A stretch of DNA of 34,757 bases from a bacterium (GTDB lineage Bacteria; Planctomycetota; UBA8108; UBA1146): positions 1 through 34,757 of the forward strand of contig JAPOLY010000027.1 of the NCBI GenBank assembly GCA_029976805.1. The letters are read 5' to 3'. Positions within the stretch are counted from its first letter, which is position 1. Every line of letters starts with the position of its first letter. This document shows positions 17,878 to 26,238 of this stretch, piece after piece. The translations under genes and the position numbers were made by a program. The notes under the pieces were generated by a model. That model did not search any database. It was not told where the DNA came from and worked only from the letters and a program-made list of their open reading frames with translations.

Positions 17878-18314
17878 GCCACAGTACCGGCCCCCGGAGA
17901 AGAGCCCGAGAGCTTGCACTCCAATGCCTCTATCAATGGGATCAGCAGGGCCATGAATCGAGCCGCGAACTCGCTGAGGAAACTCTGGACGATCTCGGAG
18001 CTCTTCCCGATTCTCGAGACTTTGCCCTGACCCTGGTCGAAACCTATTGGCAACACTCCCTCGAGATTGACGAATGGGTCGACGCTGCCAGTGAGCGTTG
18101 GAATCTGAATCGGATGGCAGTCATCGATCGAAATACGCTCAGGATTGCTGCAACGGAGCTGAAATACCTCGATGACATTCCTCCAAGAGTGGCCATCGAC
18201 GAGGCTCTGGAAATCGTCAAAAGATTTTCCACTGAAAAGTCCTCCGCTTTCGTCAATGGAATCCTCGATCGGCTCCTCCGAGAGACTCAAGCCAGCAGGA
18301 AAGAAGAGTCATGA
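17874..18314 (+). CDS. nusB: Transcription antitermination protein NusB
   Basis: A 146-residue all-helical RNA-binding protein that, with NusE (S10), assembles on boxA RNA to support rRNA transcription. Family features are the N-terminal RRARELALQCLYQWDQQ, the central ERWNLNRMAVIDRNTLRIA and the C-terminal VAIDEALEIVKRFSTEKSSA followed by FVNGILDRL. The length is typical. It overlaps ribH and ftsY by four bases each (17874-17877 and 18311-18314), so the three genes form one translationally coupled unit. Confidence 0.96.
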   Translation: MSHSTGPRRRARELALQCLYQWDQQGHESSRELAEETLDDLGALPDSRDFALTLVETYWQHSLEIDEWVDAASERWNLNRMAVIDRNTLRIAATELKYLDDIPPRVAIDEALEIVKRFSTEKSSAFVNGILDRLLRETQASRKEES

Positions 18315-19264
18315 TCTTTGACCGACTGTTCGGGAAGCCAAAATCGGAGAAACCCGATGAGGAAGAAAAGGTCGGAGCTTTTGAGCGCCTGCGCAGAGGC
18401 TTGGGAAAGACCCGCGATGCGCTGACTTCCCTCTTCGGCATGGGACGCAAACTTGACGATGACCTTCTCGAAGAGGTCGAGACCCTTTTGATCGAATCCG
18501 ATTTCGGGCCTGGCTTGTCTATGGATCTCTGCGACGAACTCAGAAATGCCTACAAGGATCGTGATTTTGACTCGGAAGAGATCGTTCCCTTTCTGAAATC
18601 CAAGCTGCGGGAAAAGTTGATGGACGGATCTCCCATCCGCTGGTCTGAAGACGGGATCACTGTCATCGTCGTGGCCGGTGTTAACGGTGTCGGGAAAACC
18701 ACCTCGATCGCCAAGCTGGCTCACCAATGGCGCTCCGAGGGAAAGAGCATCGTTCTAGCTGCTGGTGATACCTTCCGTGCAGCAGCGGCAGATCAGTTGG
18801 GTATCTGGAGTGATCGACTGGGTGTCGATATGGTCCGTGGCAAAGAGGGTGCAGATCCTGCCTCGGTTGTTTTCGATGCCGTTGAAACTGCCAAGGAGAA
18901 AAACGCAGATATCCTGATGATCGACACCGCAGGCAGACTCCATACAGAAAAGCCATTGATGGATCAGCTCGGAAAAATCGGCCGAGTCATCGAACGCAAT
19001 ATGGAGGGTGCTCCCCATGAAGTCCTTCAGGTTCTGGATGCGACCACCGGTCAAAATGCCATTCAGCAGGTACGTGCTTTCAATGAGGTGATGCCTGTGA
19101 CCGGATTGGTCCTGACTAAGCTCGATGGAACTGCCCGTGGAGGAGTCGTTTTCCCGATTCTGGAAGAACTGGGGCTTCCGGTGAAATATATCGGTGTCGG
19201 GGAAGCGGTTGAAGATCTGCAGACTTTCAACCCAGATCAGTTTGTCGACGCCCTCTTCGACTGA
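18311..19264 (+). CDS. ftsY: Signal recognition particle receptor FtsY
   Basis: A GTPase that docks ribosome-SRP complexes at the inner membrane. The 317 residues comprise a short charged N-terminus in place of a long acidic A domain, a helical N domain (about 20-110) and the NG GTPase domain: G1 GVNGVGKTT near 123-131, DTFRAAAADQL, G3 IDTAGRL, G4 TKLDGTARGG, and the closing GVGEAVEDLQTFNPDQFVDA. All GTPase motifs are intact. The short form is usual in many phyla. Its last 28 bases overlap the 3' end of the convergent metalloprotease gene on the other strand, leaving no room for a terminator between them. Confidence 0.97.
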   Translation: MIFDRLFGKPKSEKPDEEEKVGAFERLRRGLGKTRDALTSLFGMGRKLDDDLLEEVETLLIESDFGPGLSMDLCDELRNAYKDRDFDSEEIVPFLKSKLREKLMDGSPIRWSEDGITVIVVAGVNGVGKTTSIAKLAHQWRSEGKSIVLAAGDTFRAAAADQLGIWSDRLGVDMVRGKEGADPASVVFDAVETAKEKNADILMIDTAGRLHTEKPLMDQLGKIGRVIERNMEGAPHEVLQVLDATTGQNAIQQVRAFNEVMPVTGLVLTKLDGTARGGVVFPILEELGLPVKYIGVGEAVEDLQTFNPDQFVDALFD

Positions 19265-20469
19265 TCGGCTCCCTGTTTCAGTTGCTCTCTGTGACCATCA
19301 CCATCCAGGTCACATGCCCCCAGAGGTTCCAGCCCGGTGATGGGTTGATCCAGGATTCCGTCCCCATCACGATCTCCCCCACCCCCCTTCACCGATTCCC
19401 AGGGAGTTCCGACAGTCCAGGGTCTGACAGGCAAGCGTCCACCTTTAAGAATCATGCCGCTGAATTTGTCATCGATGGTGGGAAATGCGATGACTCCGTC
19501 ACCGGAGGAGGTTCTGCCGTAACAGATGAGGCTCGAACCATCGATGGCTGCAGGCAAAGGTCCAAACGTCTTTTTCAAAAGGGAACGTTCATCAAAATCG
19601 ATGATCAACAGCCCTGTCCCCGGTTGCCACGATTGAGCGGACTGAAGCAACAGGAGTTCCTCCCGATCATCACCATCAAGATCCACGACATAAACCCTGA
19701 CCCGATCCGCAGGAGCGATGGATCGGATGATAGGTGCAGCGAGATACTCTTCTCCCGAGGGAGGAGAGCAGAGTATCTGCAGGTCTCCGGCGGTTGCCGG
19801 TGAATCATCTCCATACAGGCTTCTGATCCCCGCAAAATCTCCCTCTGAAGGGTCGCTGAGTGTGTGCCCCTGTAATGGCTGCATGACGGAGTCTTCCAGA
19901 TCGACGTGCCCCAATCCGAGGACATGCCCCCCCTCGTGAACGATCACGGAATGCAGGTTCGGTTGTGGAAGATCAGGAAATCGCGGCTGCTGACTCGTGC
20001 CCACTCCCGTCGGTTCAGGGGGACGATTCGAAGCTTCTCCAAGATCCCAACTCAGGGAACTGTTGAGAACAATCTTCACCACGTCCAACTCAGGCGATTT
20101 CACAACCTGCGCCAGGACCGATTCTGAGTTACCAAATCTGGCCGATCCACGCGTATCTCTCTGCTGCCAATGAATCTGGACCATTGCATCTTCGGCGTTG
20201 GAAGCCGGTTCAAATTGGACCGTCCCTGGAAGATTCCATTTGGAGAGGGCTTTTTCGATCACCTCTGTTGCCTGGTTTTCATCGACAGGACACCCGGTCG
20301 TGTCATGAAACCACGGAAGGCTTGCCGCCCCCTTCAGGCGATGAAGAATCTGATAGGGATACCGATATCCCTCTACAGACAAGGGCGTTCGATCTGGCAT
20401 ACCCACCTGCGGGCCAGCACAGGAACACAGAATCAGAATCAGCACACTGGTCAGAATCGAACGCAACAA
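19237..20469 (-). CDS. Lipoprotein matrixin-type zinc metalloprotease
   Basis: A 410-residue predicted secreted protease. The N-terminus has a lipoprotein signal (hydrophobic stretch, then lipobox L-C-S-C with Cys17). The zinc site HEGGHVLGLGH (H178, E179, H182, H188) and the Met-turn in DSVM (M196) match the metzincin consensus HExxHxxGxxH of M10/matrixin peptidases. The C-terminal half is different: Asp-rich motifs DLDGDDREELLLL, DRDGDGILD and DLDGDGHREQ look like Ca2+-binding FG-GAP/VCBS-type repeats. The start is a TTG at 20469 (or 20466) with GGAG seven bases upstream; no ATG gives the signal peptide. The gene is convergent with ftsY and overlaps its end by 28 bases. Substrate unknown. 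Confidence 0.88.
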   Translation of the reverse strand: MLRSILTSVLILILCSCAGPQVGMPDRTPLSVEGYRYPYQILHRLKGAASLPWFHDTTGCPVDENQATEVIEKALSKWNLPGTVQFEPASNAEDAMVQIHWQQRDTRGSARFGNSESVLAQVVKSPELDVVKIVLNSSLSWDLGEASNRPPEPTGVGTSQQPRFPDLPQPNLHSVIVHEGGHVLGLGHVDLEDSVMQPLQGHTLSDPSEGDFAGIRSLYGDDSPATAGDLQILCSPPSGEEYLAAPIIRSIAPADRVRVYVVDLDGDDREELLLLQSAQSWQPGTGLLIIDFDERSLLKKTFGPLPAAIDGSSLICYGRTSSGDGVIAFPTIDDKFSGMILKGGRLPVRPWTVGTPWESVKGGGGDRDGDGILDQPITGLEPLGACDLDGDGHREQLKQGADQSKRASTN

Positions 20470-20513
20470 GTCTTTACTCCGGTTTCAGAAATGCAATCAG
20501 GTCACAGCAGATG

Positions 20514-20560
20514 AAAAACCGCCCGTGATTCGAATGCAAGGCTCGAATCACGGGCGGTTT
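20514..20560 (-). terminator. Rho-independent terminator after the di-heme operon
   Basis: A perfect 18-bp stem, AAACCGCCCGTGATTCGA at 20516-20533 pairing with its exact complement at 20543-20560, with a 9-base loop. Read on the minus strand it ends GGCGGTTTTT, giving a U-tract at 20514-20518. It starts 26 bases after the stop of the di-heme gene at 20587, so it ends that operon and insulates the metalloprotease gene. Confidence 0.9.
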
Positions 20561-20586
20561 GGAAATCTGCGGATGTACGGTTCAGA

Positions 20587-21735
20587 CTACAGATCCTGGA
20601 GGAAGAGCAACAACTGCTCTCTTTCGGAAGCGGTCAGTGCTTCGTAGTTGAGCCGCGAGTTTTCAGCCTCATCAAAATGCTGCTCGATGGCGGCCTGAAT
20701 CGTGGTGGCCCGACCGTCATGCAGATAGGGAGCGGACTTGCGCAGTCCCCAAAGAGGAGGCGTGCGATACATGCCCACAGGTGCATCCGGCTCTGCGGTT
20801 CCTCGGAAGTCCACATCATGAATGTCGTGCAGAAGCAAATCGGAGTAAAGCGGCACAGGACCGTTGACCCCGGGCAACTCCGGAATGTGACAAGTGGCGC
20901 AGCCGATGGAGGTAAAGAGTGCCTCTCCCTCTGCTACTGAGCCGCCAGCTCGCGGGGGTGCAGCGAGGTGCTGATTGTAGAAGATCAGATCCTCGTATTC
21001 CTGAAAGGGCATCTCCGGGTCGGCGATCCCGTCACTGTCAGTCAGGAGTCCGAAGCCGCGGCCGTCATCGAAGACGGTCAGGCCCAACTCACCACTGAGG
21101 GCATCGCGAACAAAATCGGAAACGGTTGGGATTTGTGCTTTCCAGCCAAACTTACCCACTTCCAATCCACTTCCAGTGTCGATCATGCGAGCGACACCGC
21201 GAACTCCATCGCCGTTATTGTCGAGGGGATCCTCGTTGGCGAGGATTGCACTGTCAGGAATGCTGTCGACCAGCCCTGCTCCCAAAAGGGAAGGGGTTTG
21301 TCTCTGCTCGAAGAGATCCGCTGCCGGATCCGCATCCTCTCTTCCCGGGGTGTCCGGGCGGCGAAGTTTGCTGGCCACCAATCCTCCGGGCAATGCGGTG
21401 AAAGGACCTGCTCCACCATTGTCATTACCGAACTGGGTAACGTTGGTGTCGAGTGCTCCACCACCGCCGATCACGGGCTGTTGATGACAGGCTCTGCAGG
21501 AATCTGCGTTCATGTCAGGGGTTCCCAGGCCTTCAAACTGGCGCCAATCCTTGTCGAAGACCTTACGACCGCGAATCCACTGCTCCAGTTCCACATCTGT
21601 GAGCACACGATCCGGTCCACCCCAATCTCCCACGGGAGGAACGGGGGTATCGTCATCGATGATCTCCGCCATGGCAGGGACCATCAGCATGAGAGCGAAA
21701 AGAAAGAGCAGTGCTGGAGTAAGTACGGTTTTCAT
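20587..21735 (-). CDS. Exported di-heme oxidoreductase-family (DHOR-type) c-type cytochrome
   Basis: A 382-residue protein with a signal peptide (about 1-23, ending AMA). It has two c-type heme sites, C80-R-A-C83-H84 near the N-terminus and C279-A-T-C282-H283. Between them are DHOR-like features including Asp/Gly-rich NNGDGVRGVARM. After the second heme comes the typical DHOR ending: YRTPPLWGLRKSAPYLHDGR, then LTASEREQLLLFLQDL. DHOR-type proteins are periplasmic and related to di-heme peroxidases; most have no known substrate. It is the second gene of a pair, its ATG overlapping the stop of the upstream paralogue by one base (TAATG at 21733-21737). Confidence 0.9.
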   Translation of the reverse strand: MKTVLTPALLFLFALMLMVPAMAEIIDDDTPVPPVGDWGGPDRVLTDVELEQWIRGRKVFDKDWRQFEGLGTPDMNADSCRACHQQPVIGGGGALDTNVTQFGNDNGGAGPFTALPGGLVASKLRRPDTPGREDADPAADLFEQRQTPSLLGAGLVDSIPDSAILANEDPLDNNGDGVRGVARMIDTGSGLEVGKFGWKAQIPTVSDFVRDALSGELGLTVFDDGRGFGLLTDSDGIADPEMPFQEYEDLIFYNQHLAAPPRAGGSVAEGEALFTSIGCATCHIPELPGVNGPVPLYSDLLLHDIHDVDFRGTAEPDAPVGMYRTPPLWGLRKSAPYLHDGRATTIQAAIEQHFDEAENSRLNYEALTASEREQLLLFLQDL

Positions 21736-23204
21736 TACAGTGCCTCCAGGAATCGGATCACCGCTTCTTGTTCTGCGGCGGGCAATGCCTCGTAGGCTTC
21801 CCGAATGCTTTGAGCTTCTCCTCCATGCAGGATGATGGCGTCATGCAATGAGTCCGCCCGACCATCATGAAGCCAGGGACCATGCAGGCTGACTCCCCAA
21901 AGAGGCTGGGTCCGGAACTCACTGCCCGTGGTGTTCGGTGAAATCGGGCTGAACTGTGGCATCCCCATGGAGATACCGTCAGCCAATTCAGGGCCCATGT
22001 CATGGAGCAACAGATCCGAATAGGCGGACAACGGACCATAACTCGACTGAATCTCTGGAACGTGGCACTTCACACAGCCAAGGTCAGAGAAGATCTGCTC
22101 ACCCAACAGTTCCTCCGATCCCATTTCTCCGGTCGGAGGAGGAGCGACAAACTGCGAAAAGATGACGATATCACCAAAATCCACAACAGAGATTTCGGGA
22201 TCCGGGACAGAGTCGTTGTCGGTCGTAGGATTATCGAAAGAGGCTCCTACTTGCATGAAGCCTGTACTGACGATGCCTGAAGAACCATAGAAAGGATCGG
22301 TGGTGATCCCCATTTGGTTGTTAATGGCTCCGCGCAAAAAGGCTTCCAGAAAGTTGGCCTGAGACTTGTAACCAAAGCGGCCCATGTTCCCTTGACCATC
22401 GGTGTTGAAACGACCACTGATGCCGTCGCCGTCACTGTCCGCAGGGTCTGCACGGGAGGCAATCTCCTGATTGGAAACCTGCTCAAAAAGTCCGACGCCA
22501 AAACCTGGTGGAGCATTGCGCTGGGCGACGGTCACCGGCTGGTTGCCAACCTGAGAGGGATCGGGGAAAGAGGGTCTGGGTCCAAAAGGGTAGGTGTAAC
22601 TGGGCATGACGATGCTCGGGACTCCAGGCGGGTCCCAGATCGGAGACTGGCTCCCCATTTGGCCAACCGCAGCGAAGAAAAAGTTGCGGTACAGGGGAGC
22701 GGATCCGCCGGTAGCTGGAGTGCTATGGCACGAAGAACAACTGACTGCGTTGTAGAAGGGGCCCAAACCTTCTTCAGGGGAAAACTGCTTGGCCGTCAGT
22801 TCGCGGCCGCGAACAAACGACTCGAAGGTCGCAGGATCCAATCCCGGAATGGCATCACCCACGTTACAGGTGGCATAACTATCGCAACCCAGATTGTCGG
22901 TAGTGGGATCGGGTCCACAAACGGTGAAAGGAGCAGCGGGGGCTCCTCCCCCAGTAAACAGGTAGCCAAAAAGGTTGATCGCGTCAGTCACATTGACCTG
23001 ACCATCATCGTCGATGTCGTGGGCATCCACACAGTAGGTGAATCCACTGATGAACATGTAGTCGAGCATGTTCACACCGTCGGCGATGTTGACACTTCCA
23101 TCTTCATTGATATCTCCGCGCAGGAAGTCTCTGGCTGCCAATGAGGCACCCTGAGACAGGCACAGAAAACTGATCAAAATGAGGAAGGAAAGTATTCGAG
23201 CCAT
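21735..23204 (-). CDS. Di-heme DHOR-type protein with N-terminal dockerin-like repeats
   Basis: A 489-residue exported protein. After the signal peptide (about 1-24) come two dockerin-like calcium loops, GDINEDGSVNIAD (30-42) and HDIDDDGQVNVTD (62-74), each followed by a short helix. A Cys-containing motif with CGPDPTTDNLGC (96-107) follows, as seen after such repeats in many planctomycetal secreted proteins. The rest is a DHOR-type di-heme protein with heme sites C156-S-S-C159-H160 and C377-V-K-C380-H381 and the ending FRTQPLWGVSLHGPWLHDGR. It is homologous to the gene downstream, so the pair probably arose by duplication with gain or loss of the N-terminal module. GGAGG lies seven bases before the ATG. 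This is the first gene of a two-gene operon ended by the hairpin at 20514-20560. Confidence 0.9.
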   Translation of the reverse strand: MARILSFLILISFLCLSQGASLAARDFLRGDINEDGSVNIADGVNMLDYMFISGFTYCVDAHDIDDDGQVNVTDAINLFGYLFTGGGAPAAPFTVCGPDPTTDNLGCDSYATCNVGDAIPGLDPATFESFVRGRELTAKQFSPEEGLGPFYNAVSCSSCHSTPATGGSAPLYRNFFFAAVGQMGSQSPIWDPPGVPSIVMPSYTYPFGPRPSFPDPSQVGNQPVTVAQRNAPPGFGVGLFEQVSNQEIASRADPADSDGDGISGRFNTDGQGNMGRFGYKSQANFLEAFLRGAINNQMGITTDPFYGSSGIVSTGFMQVGASFDNPTTDNDSVPDPEISVVDFGDIVIFSQFVAPPPTGEMGSEELLGEQIFSDLGCVKCHVPEIQSSYGPLSAYSDLLLHDMGPELADGISMGMPQFSPISPNTTGSEFRTQPLWGVSLHGPWLHDGRADSLHDAIILHGGEAQSIREAYEALPAAEQEAVIRFLEAL

Positions 23205-23379
23205 CCTTGGCCTCCAGAAGTTGGGGTCCGATTACAAGTCGATTGTTGAGAAGATATTCTAGATCAGTTACAGAGCAGCTTCCTTGTTGCTCATAACGCA
23301 ACTGGCTCAACTCTCTATAGTACTCCTGATCCATCTGTCCACAATGGGCCAATCAGAAGCGAATGCTGAGAAAAACCAG

Positions 23380-24246
23380 TCAAATGATCGGATTGCCAAA
23401 CAGCATCAAGAGGGCAAGGGAGGCGCTGACGATTCCCACCGCTGTCTTCAGCCATTTATCGCTGCCCTTGACAATGGAATATCCGCCCAACGAACCGCCA
23501 ATCGCATAAGCCAGCAACAAAGGGATGGCCAACCCCGGCAAAAAATACCCGATAAAGAGGTAATATAATCCCGAGACCGTCGAGAGCAGCCACACCAGAA
23601 AAACTTTCCAGCGAACGGCCTTCTCAATCCCCACCCCCGAAGTGGTGAACATGAGGATGATGAAAGCGCCAATTCCCGCACCAATAAATCCGCCGTATAC
23701 CCCGCAAGCCAATGAGGAAATCAATAACCCCGGCTTCAAAAAATTCGTTTTCTGTGAACGGTCCGATTCTTCTGGCGATTCTTTTTTGATCGACCCTGAA
23801 AACATGAAGAAACTGACTGCGATCAGGACCAGCAAGCCCAGAGCCTGACGCAACTCATCCGTCGGCAGAATGCTTGCCAACCAGGCACCCGGAAAGGCGG
23901 CAAGACCCACAGGAATTGCAACAGTCACAGGAATCGTATTGAGGATCCCCGGTTCTTCCCCGGTTTCAGAGGAGAGAGATTTTCTGGACAACACCCACAG
24001 AGCCACCGCCGCCTGAAAAGCGACACACAATCGGTTGGTGCCATTGGCGATATGGGGATCGATTCCCACAATCTCGATCAACAGGGGCACCACCAACAAG
24101 GTCCCCCCTCCGACGATGGTGTTGATGTATCCGGCGACGATTCCGACGCCGAAGATCAAGGCCCAGGTCGCAATCTCCAGAGCCCCGGGGTCAGCCACTC
24201 CCGGAATCACACCACCCAGATCCGTCAAAATCAGACCCAACTCCAA
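23380..24246 (-). CDS. TauE/SafE (TSUP) family permease
   Basis: A 288-residue polytopic membrane protein with about eight helices arranged as two homologous halves. The family's glycine-rich motifs are visible in each half: YINTIVGGGTLLVVPLLI (about 40-57) and CGVYGGFIGAGIGAFIILM (about 186-204). A charged cytosolic loop (SIKKESPEESDRSQK) separates the halves. TSUP proteins move small anions such as sulfite, sulfoacetate or other organic anions; the substrate cannot be read from the sequence. The frame begins with a TTG at 24246 preceded by CGGGA; further TTG/GTG codons downstream could also serve, so the exact N-terminus is uncertain. It stands alone, divergent from korA, with 175 bases to the di-heme operon downstream. 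Confidence 0.9.
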   Translation of the reverse strand: MELGLILTDLGGVIPGVADPGALEIATWALIFGVGIVAGYINTIVGGGTLLVVPLLIEIVGIDPHIANGTNRLCVAFQAAVALWVLSRKSLSSETGEEPGILNTIPVTVAIPVGLAAFPGAWLASILPTDELRQALGLLVLIAVSFFMFSGSIKKESPEESDRSQKTNFLKPGLLISSLACGVYGGFIGAGIGAFIILMFTTSGVGIEKAVRWKVFLVWLLSTVSGLYYLFIGYFLPGLAIPLLLAYAIGGSLGGYSIVKGSDKWLKTAVGIVSASLALLMLFGNPII

Positions 24247-24450
24247 GAATCATCCCGCTTTCAAAGGTGCTCTCTGTCTCCACTGTGCTTCAACTTCTCA
24301 CAGCAGGACACCATCAGCCAGTGTTCTGATCCAAAGCAGGGGCGGAAGGGTTGATTCGGGGCGTGCAGGGGCTGATCCTTTACCCGTGACGGGAATCCCC
24401 TCGGTGGCCTCCCGTGATTTTTGCTAGAAGCATGTCGTTGGGAGACCTCG
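24247..24450. other. Divergent intergenic region between the TSUP gene and korA
   Basis: About 200 bases with no supportable gene. It must hold promoters for both directions. The only clear element is the GGGAG ribosome site at 24440-24444, six bases before the korA ATG. Confidence 0.5.
24440..24444 (+). promoter_or_regulatory. Ribosome binding site deciding the korA start
   Basis: GGGAG with a six-base spacer to ATG 24451. The frame is open from a TTG at 24421, but that upstream part lacks a ribosome site and adds residues absent from the family. Confidence 0.6.
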
Positions 24451-26238
24451 ATGAACCCTGTGGTGAACGACTTTTCAGTCCGTATCGCGACCCCGAATGG
24501 TACGGGAAGCCAGACGTCCAATATCGTGATCCATCGTGCGTTGTTGCGAATGGGACTCGCTGCCAATGCCAAGAACCTGTTCCCATCGAATATTGCAGGG
24601 TTGCCCACCTGGTATCAGATCCGGGTCAGCCCCGGTGGCTGGCAGACGATGGCCGAATCATGGCAAATCCTGCTCCCCCTCAATCAGGCCACCATCGGCA
24701 AGGATCTGCGGGAGAGTGCACCAGGCACCGTTGTCATCGACAACAGCGATTGGAAAACCGCTGAAAGTGCCTTCGAGGGATTTGTTCGATATCCGGTTCC
24801 CTTCGATAAGCTGGCAAGGGGGATCGACAATGCGAAACTTCGCCCGAGACTGAAAAATCTGATTTATGTGGGTGTCGTTGCCTGGTTGCTGGACATTCCC
24901 ATCAAGGCTGTTCGTGAAGCACTGGAGACGGTCTTCCCGGGAAAAACTGAAGTTGTCGATCTCAATGAGAGCGCAGCGATGATCGGCCATGAGTACGCCA
25001 GCGAAAACTTCACCAAACAGGATCCCTACACCACCGAATCTGCGGATCAGGTTGGGAACAGAATCCTGGTCGATGGTAATGAAGCGGCAGCACTGGGCGC
25101 GATCTGGGGTGGGGTCTCGGTTGTGGCCTGGTATCCGATCACTCCGGCTTCATCTCTGGCTGAAAACCTGGAGAAACACATCGAGAAAATTCGGGAAAAG
25201 GATTCAGAAGGAGCCAATCGCTTTGTTGTCGTTCAGGCAGAAGACGAACTGGCTGCGGTGGGAATGGCATTGGGCGCCGGTTGGGCCGGAGCGCGATCGA
25301 TGACTTCTACCAGTGGTCCCGGGATTTCACTGATGGCAGAGAACCTCGGTTTGGGTTACTTCACTGAAATCCCCACCGTCATATACGACGTCCAGCGTGT
25401 GGGACCGTCCACCGGACTTCCCACCCGAACACAACAGAGCGACATGTTACAGGTGGCTTTCCATTCCCACGGCGATACCCGCTTCCCGATGTTGTTGCCG
25501 GCAAATCCGGGAGAAGCTTTCACCATGTCCTGTCAGGCATATGACCTCGCAGAAAAATACCAGACTCCTGTCGTCTTCATGTCCGATCTCGATTTGGGAA
25601 TGAACAACTGGATCTGCGATCCCCTCGAAGAGCCTTCTGCAGATTTTGATCGTGGAAAAATCGCTTCTGACGAGGTGATTGCCAGACTTGAAAATTGGGG
25701 CCGCTACAGGGATGTCGACGGCGACGGTATTCCCTATCGCACCATTCCGGGTGTGACTCTCCACCCCGATGCCGCCCACCTCACCCGTGGCTCCGGTCAT
25801 GACGAAGACGCCAACTACAGCGAATCGCCCGAAGTCTACTCCCGCAATCTCGACCGCCTCGCCCGGAAGATCTCCGGCATGGTGGTGGACCTTCCCGAAC
25901 CGATTCTCAAACCGGGCCAGGGAGGCATGGGGTTGATCGCATTTGGAACGACAGATTGGGCCGTGGAAGAAGCACTTGCGGACATGGAATCGACTCCTGA
26001 CTATCTCCGCGTCCGTAGTTTTCCCTTCCACCAACAGGTCGGAGAATTCCTCGAAAATCATGAGTCCGTCATGGTGATCGAGCAGAATCAACAGGGCCAA
26101 ATGGCTCAGCTGTTGTCGATGGAGTACCCGCAACTCGCGGGACGCATCGTTTCCAAAACCTATTACGGAGGACTACCCCTCTCAGCCAACTTTGTTCGAG
26201 AAGCACTGCAGAGCGCTTCTGAAGTGGAGGCACGATGA
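24451..26238 (+). CDS. korA: 2-oxoacid:ferredoxin oxidoreductase, fused gamma-alpha subunit (KorA type)
   Basis: Together with the next gene it should oxidatively decarboxylate a 2-oxoacid (most likely 2-oxoglutarate) to the acyl-CoA, reducing ferredoxin. The 595-residue protein is the fused form. The N-terminal gamma domain (about 1-190) begins VRIATPNGTGSQTSNIVIHR. The alpha domain follows with GNEAAALGAIWGG, the hallmark YPITPAS (about residue 225), QAEDELAAVGMALGAGWAGA, TSTSGPGISLM and the C-terminal VMVIEQNQQGQM. No ferredoxin domain is fused. Distinguishing 2-oxoglutarate from other 2-oxoacids is not possible from motifs alone; the fused gamma-alpha form with a separate beta subunit is typical of KorAB. 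The stop overlaps korB by four bases. Confidence 0.92.
   Translation: MNPVVNDFSVRIATPNGTGSQTSNIVIHRALLRMGLAANAKNLFPSNIAGLPTWYQIRVSPGGWQTMAESWQILLPLNQATIGKDLRESAPGTVVIDNSDWKTAESAFEGFVRYPVPFDKLARGIDNAKLRPRLKNLIYVGVVAWLLDIPIKAVREALETVFPGKTEVVDLNESAAMIGHEYASENFTKQDPYTTESADQVGNRILVDGNEAAALGAIWGGVSVVAWYPITPASSLAENLEKHIEKIREKDSEGANRFVVVQAEDELAAVGMALGAGWAGARSMTSTSGPGISLMAENLGLGYFTEIPTVIYDVQRVGPSTGLPTRTQQSDMLQVAFHSHGDTRFPMLLPANPGEAFTMSCQAYDLAEKYQTPVVFMSDLDLGMNNWICDPLEEPSADFDRGKIASDEVIARLENWGRYRDVDGDGIPYRTIPGVTLHPDAAHLTRGSGHDEDANYSESPEVYSRNLDRLARKISGMVVDLPEPILKPGQGGMGLIAFGTTDWAVEEALADMESTPDYLRVRSFPFHQQVGEFLENHESVMVIEQNQQGQMAQLLSMEYPQLAGRIVSKTYYGGLPLSANFVREALQSASEVEAR

Noticed and set aside
23104-23352. 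82-codon minus-strand ORF upstream of the dockerin-like di-heme gene
   Set aside because: Its first 50 residues look passably protein-like, but it runs 101 bases into the di-heme gene, whose start has a strong GGAGG. No convincing ribosome site precedes it.
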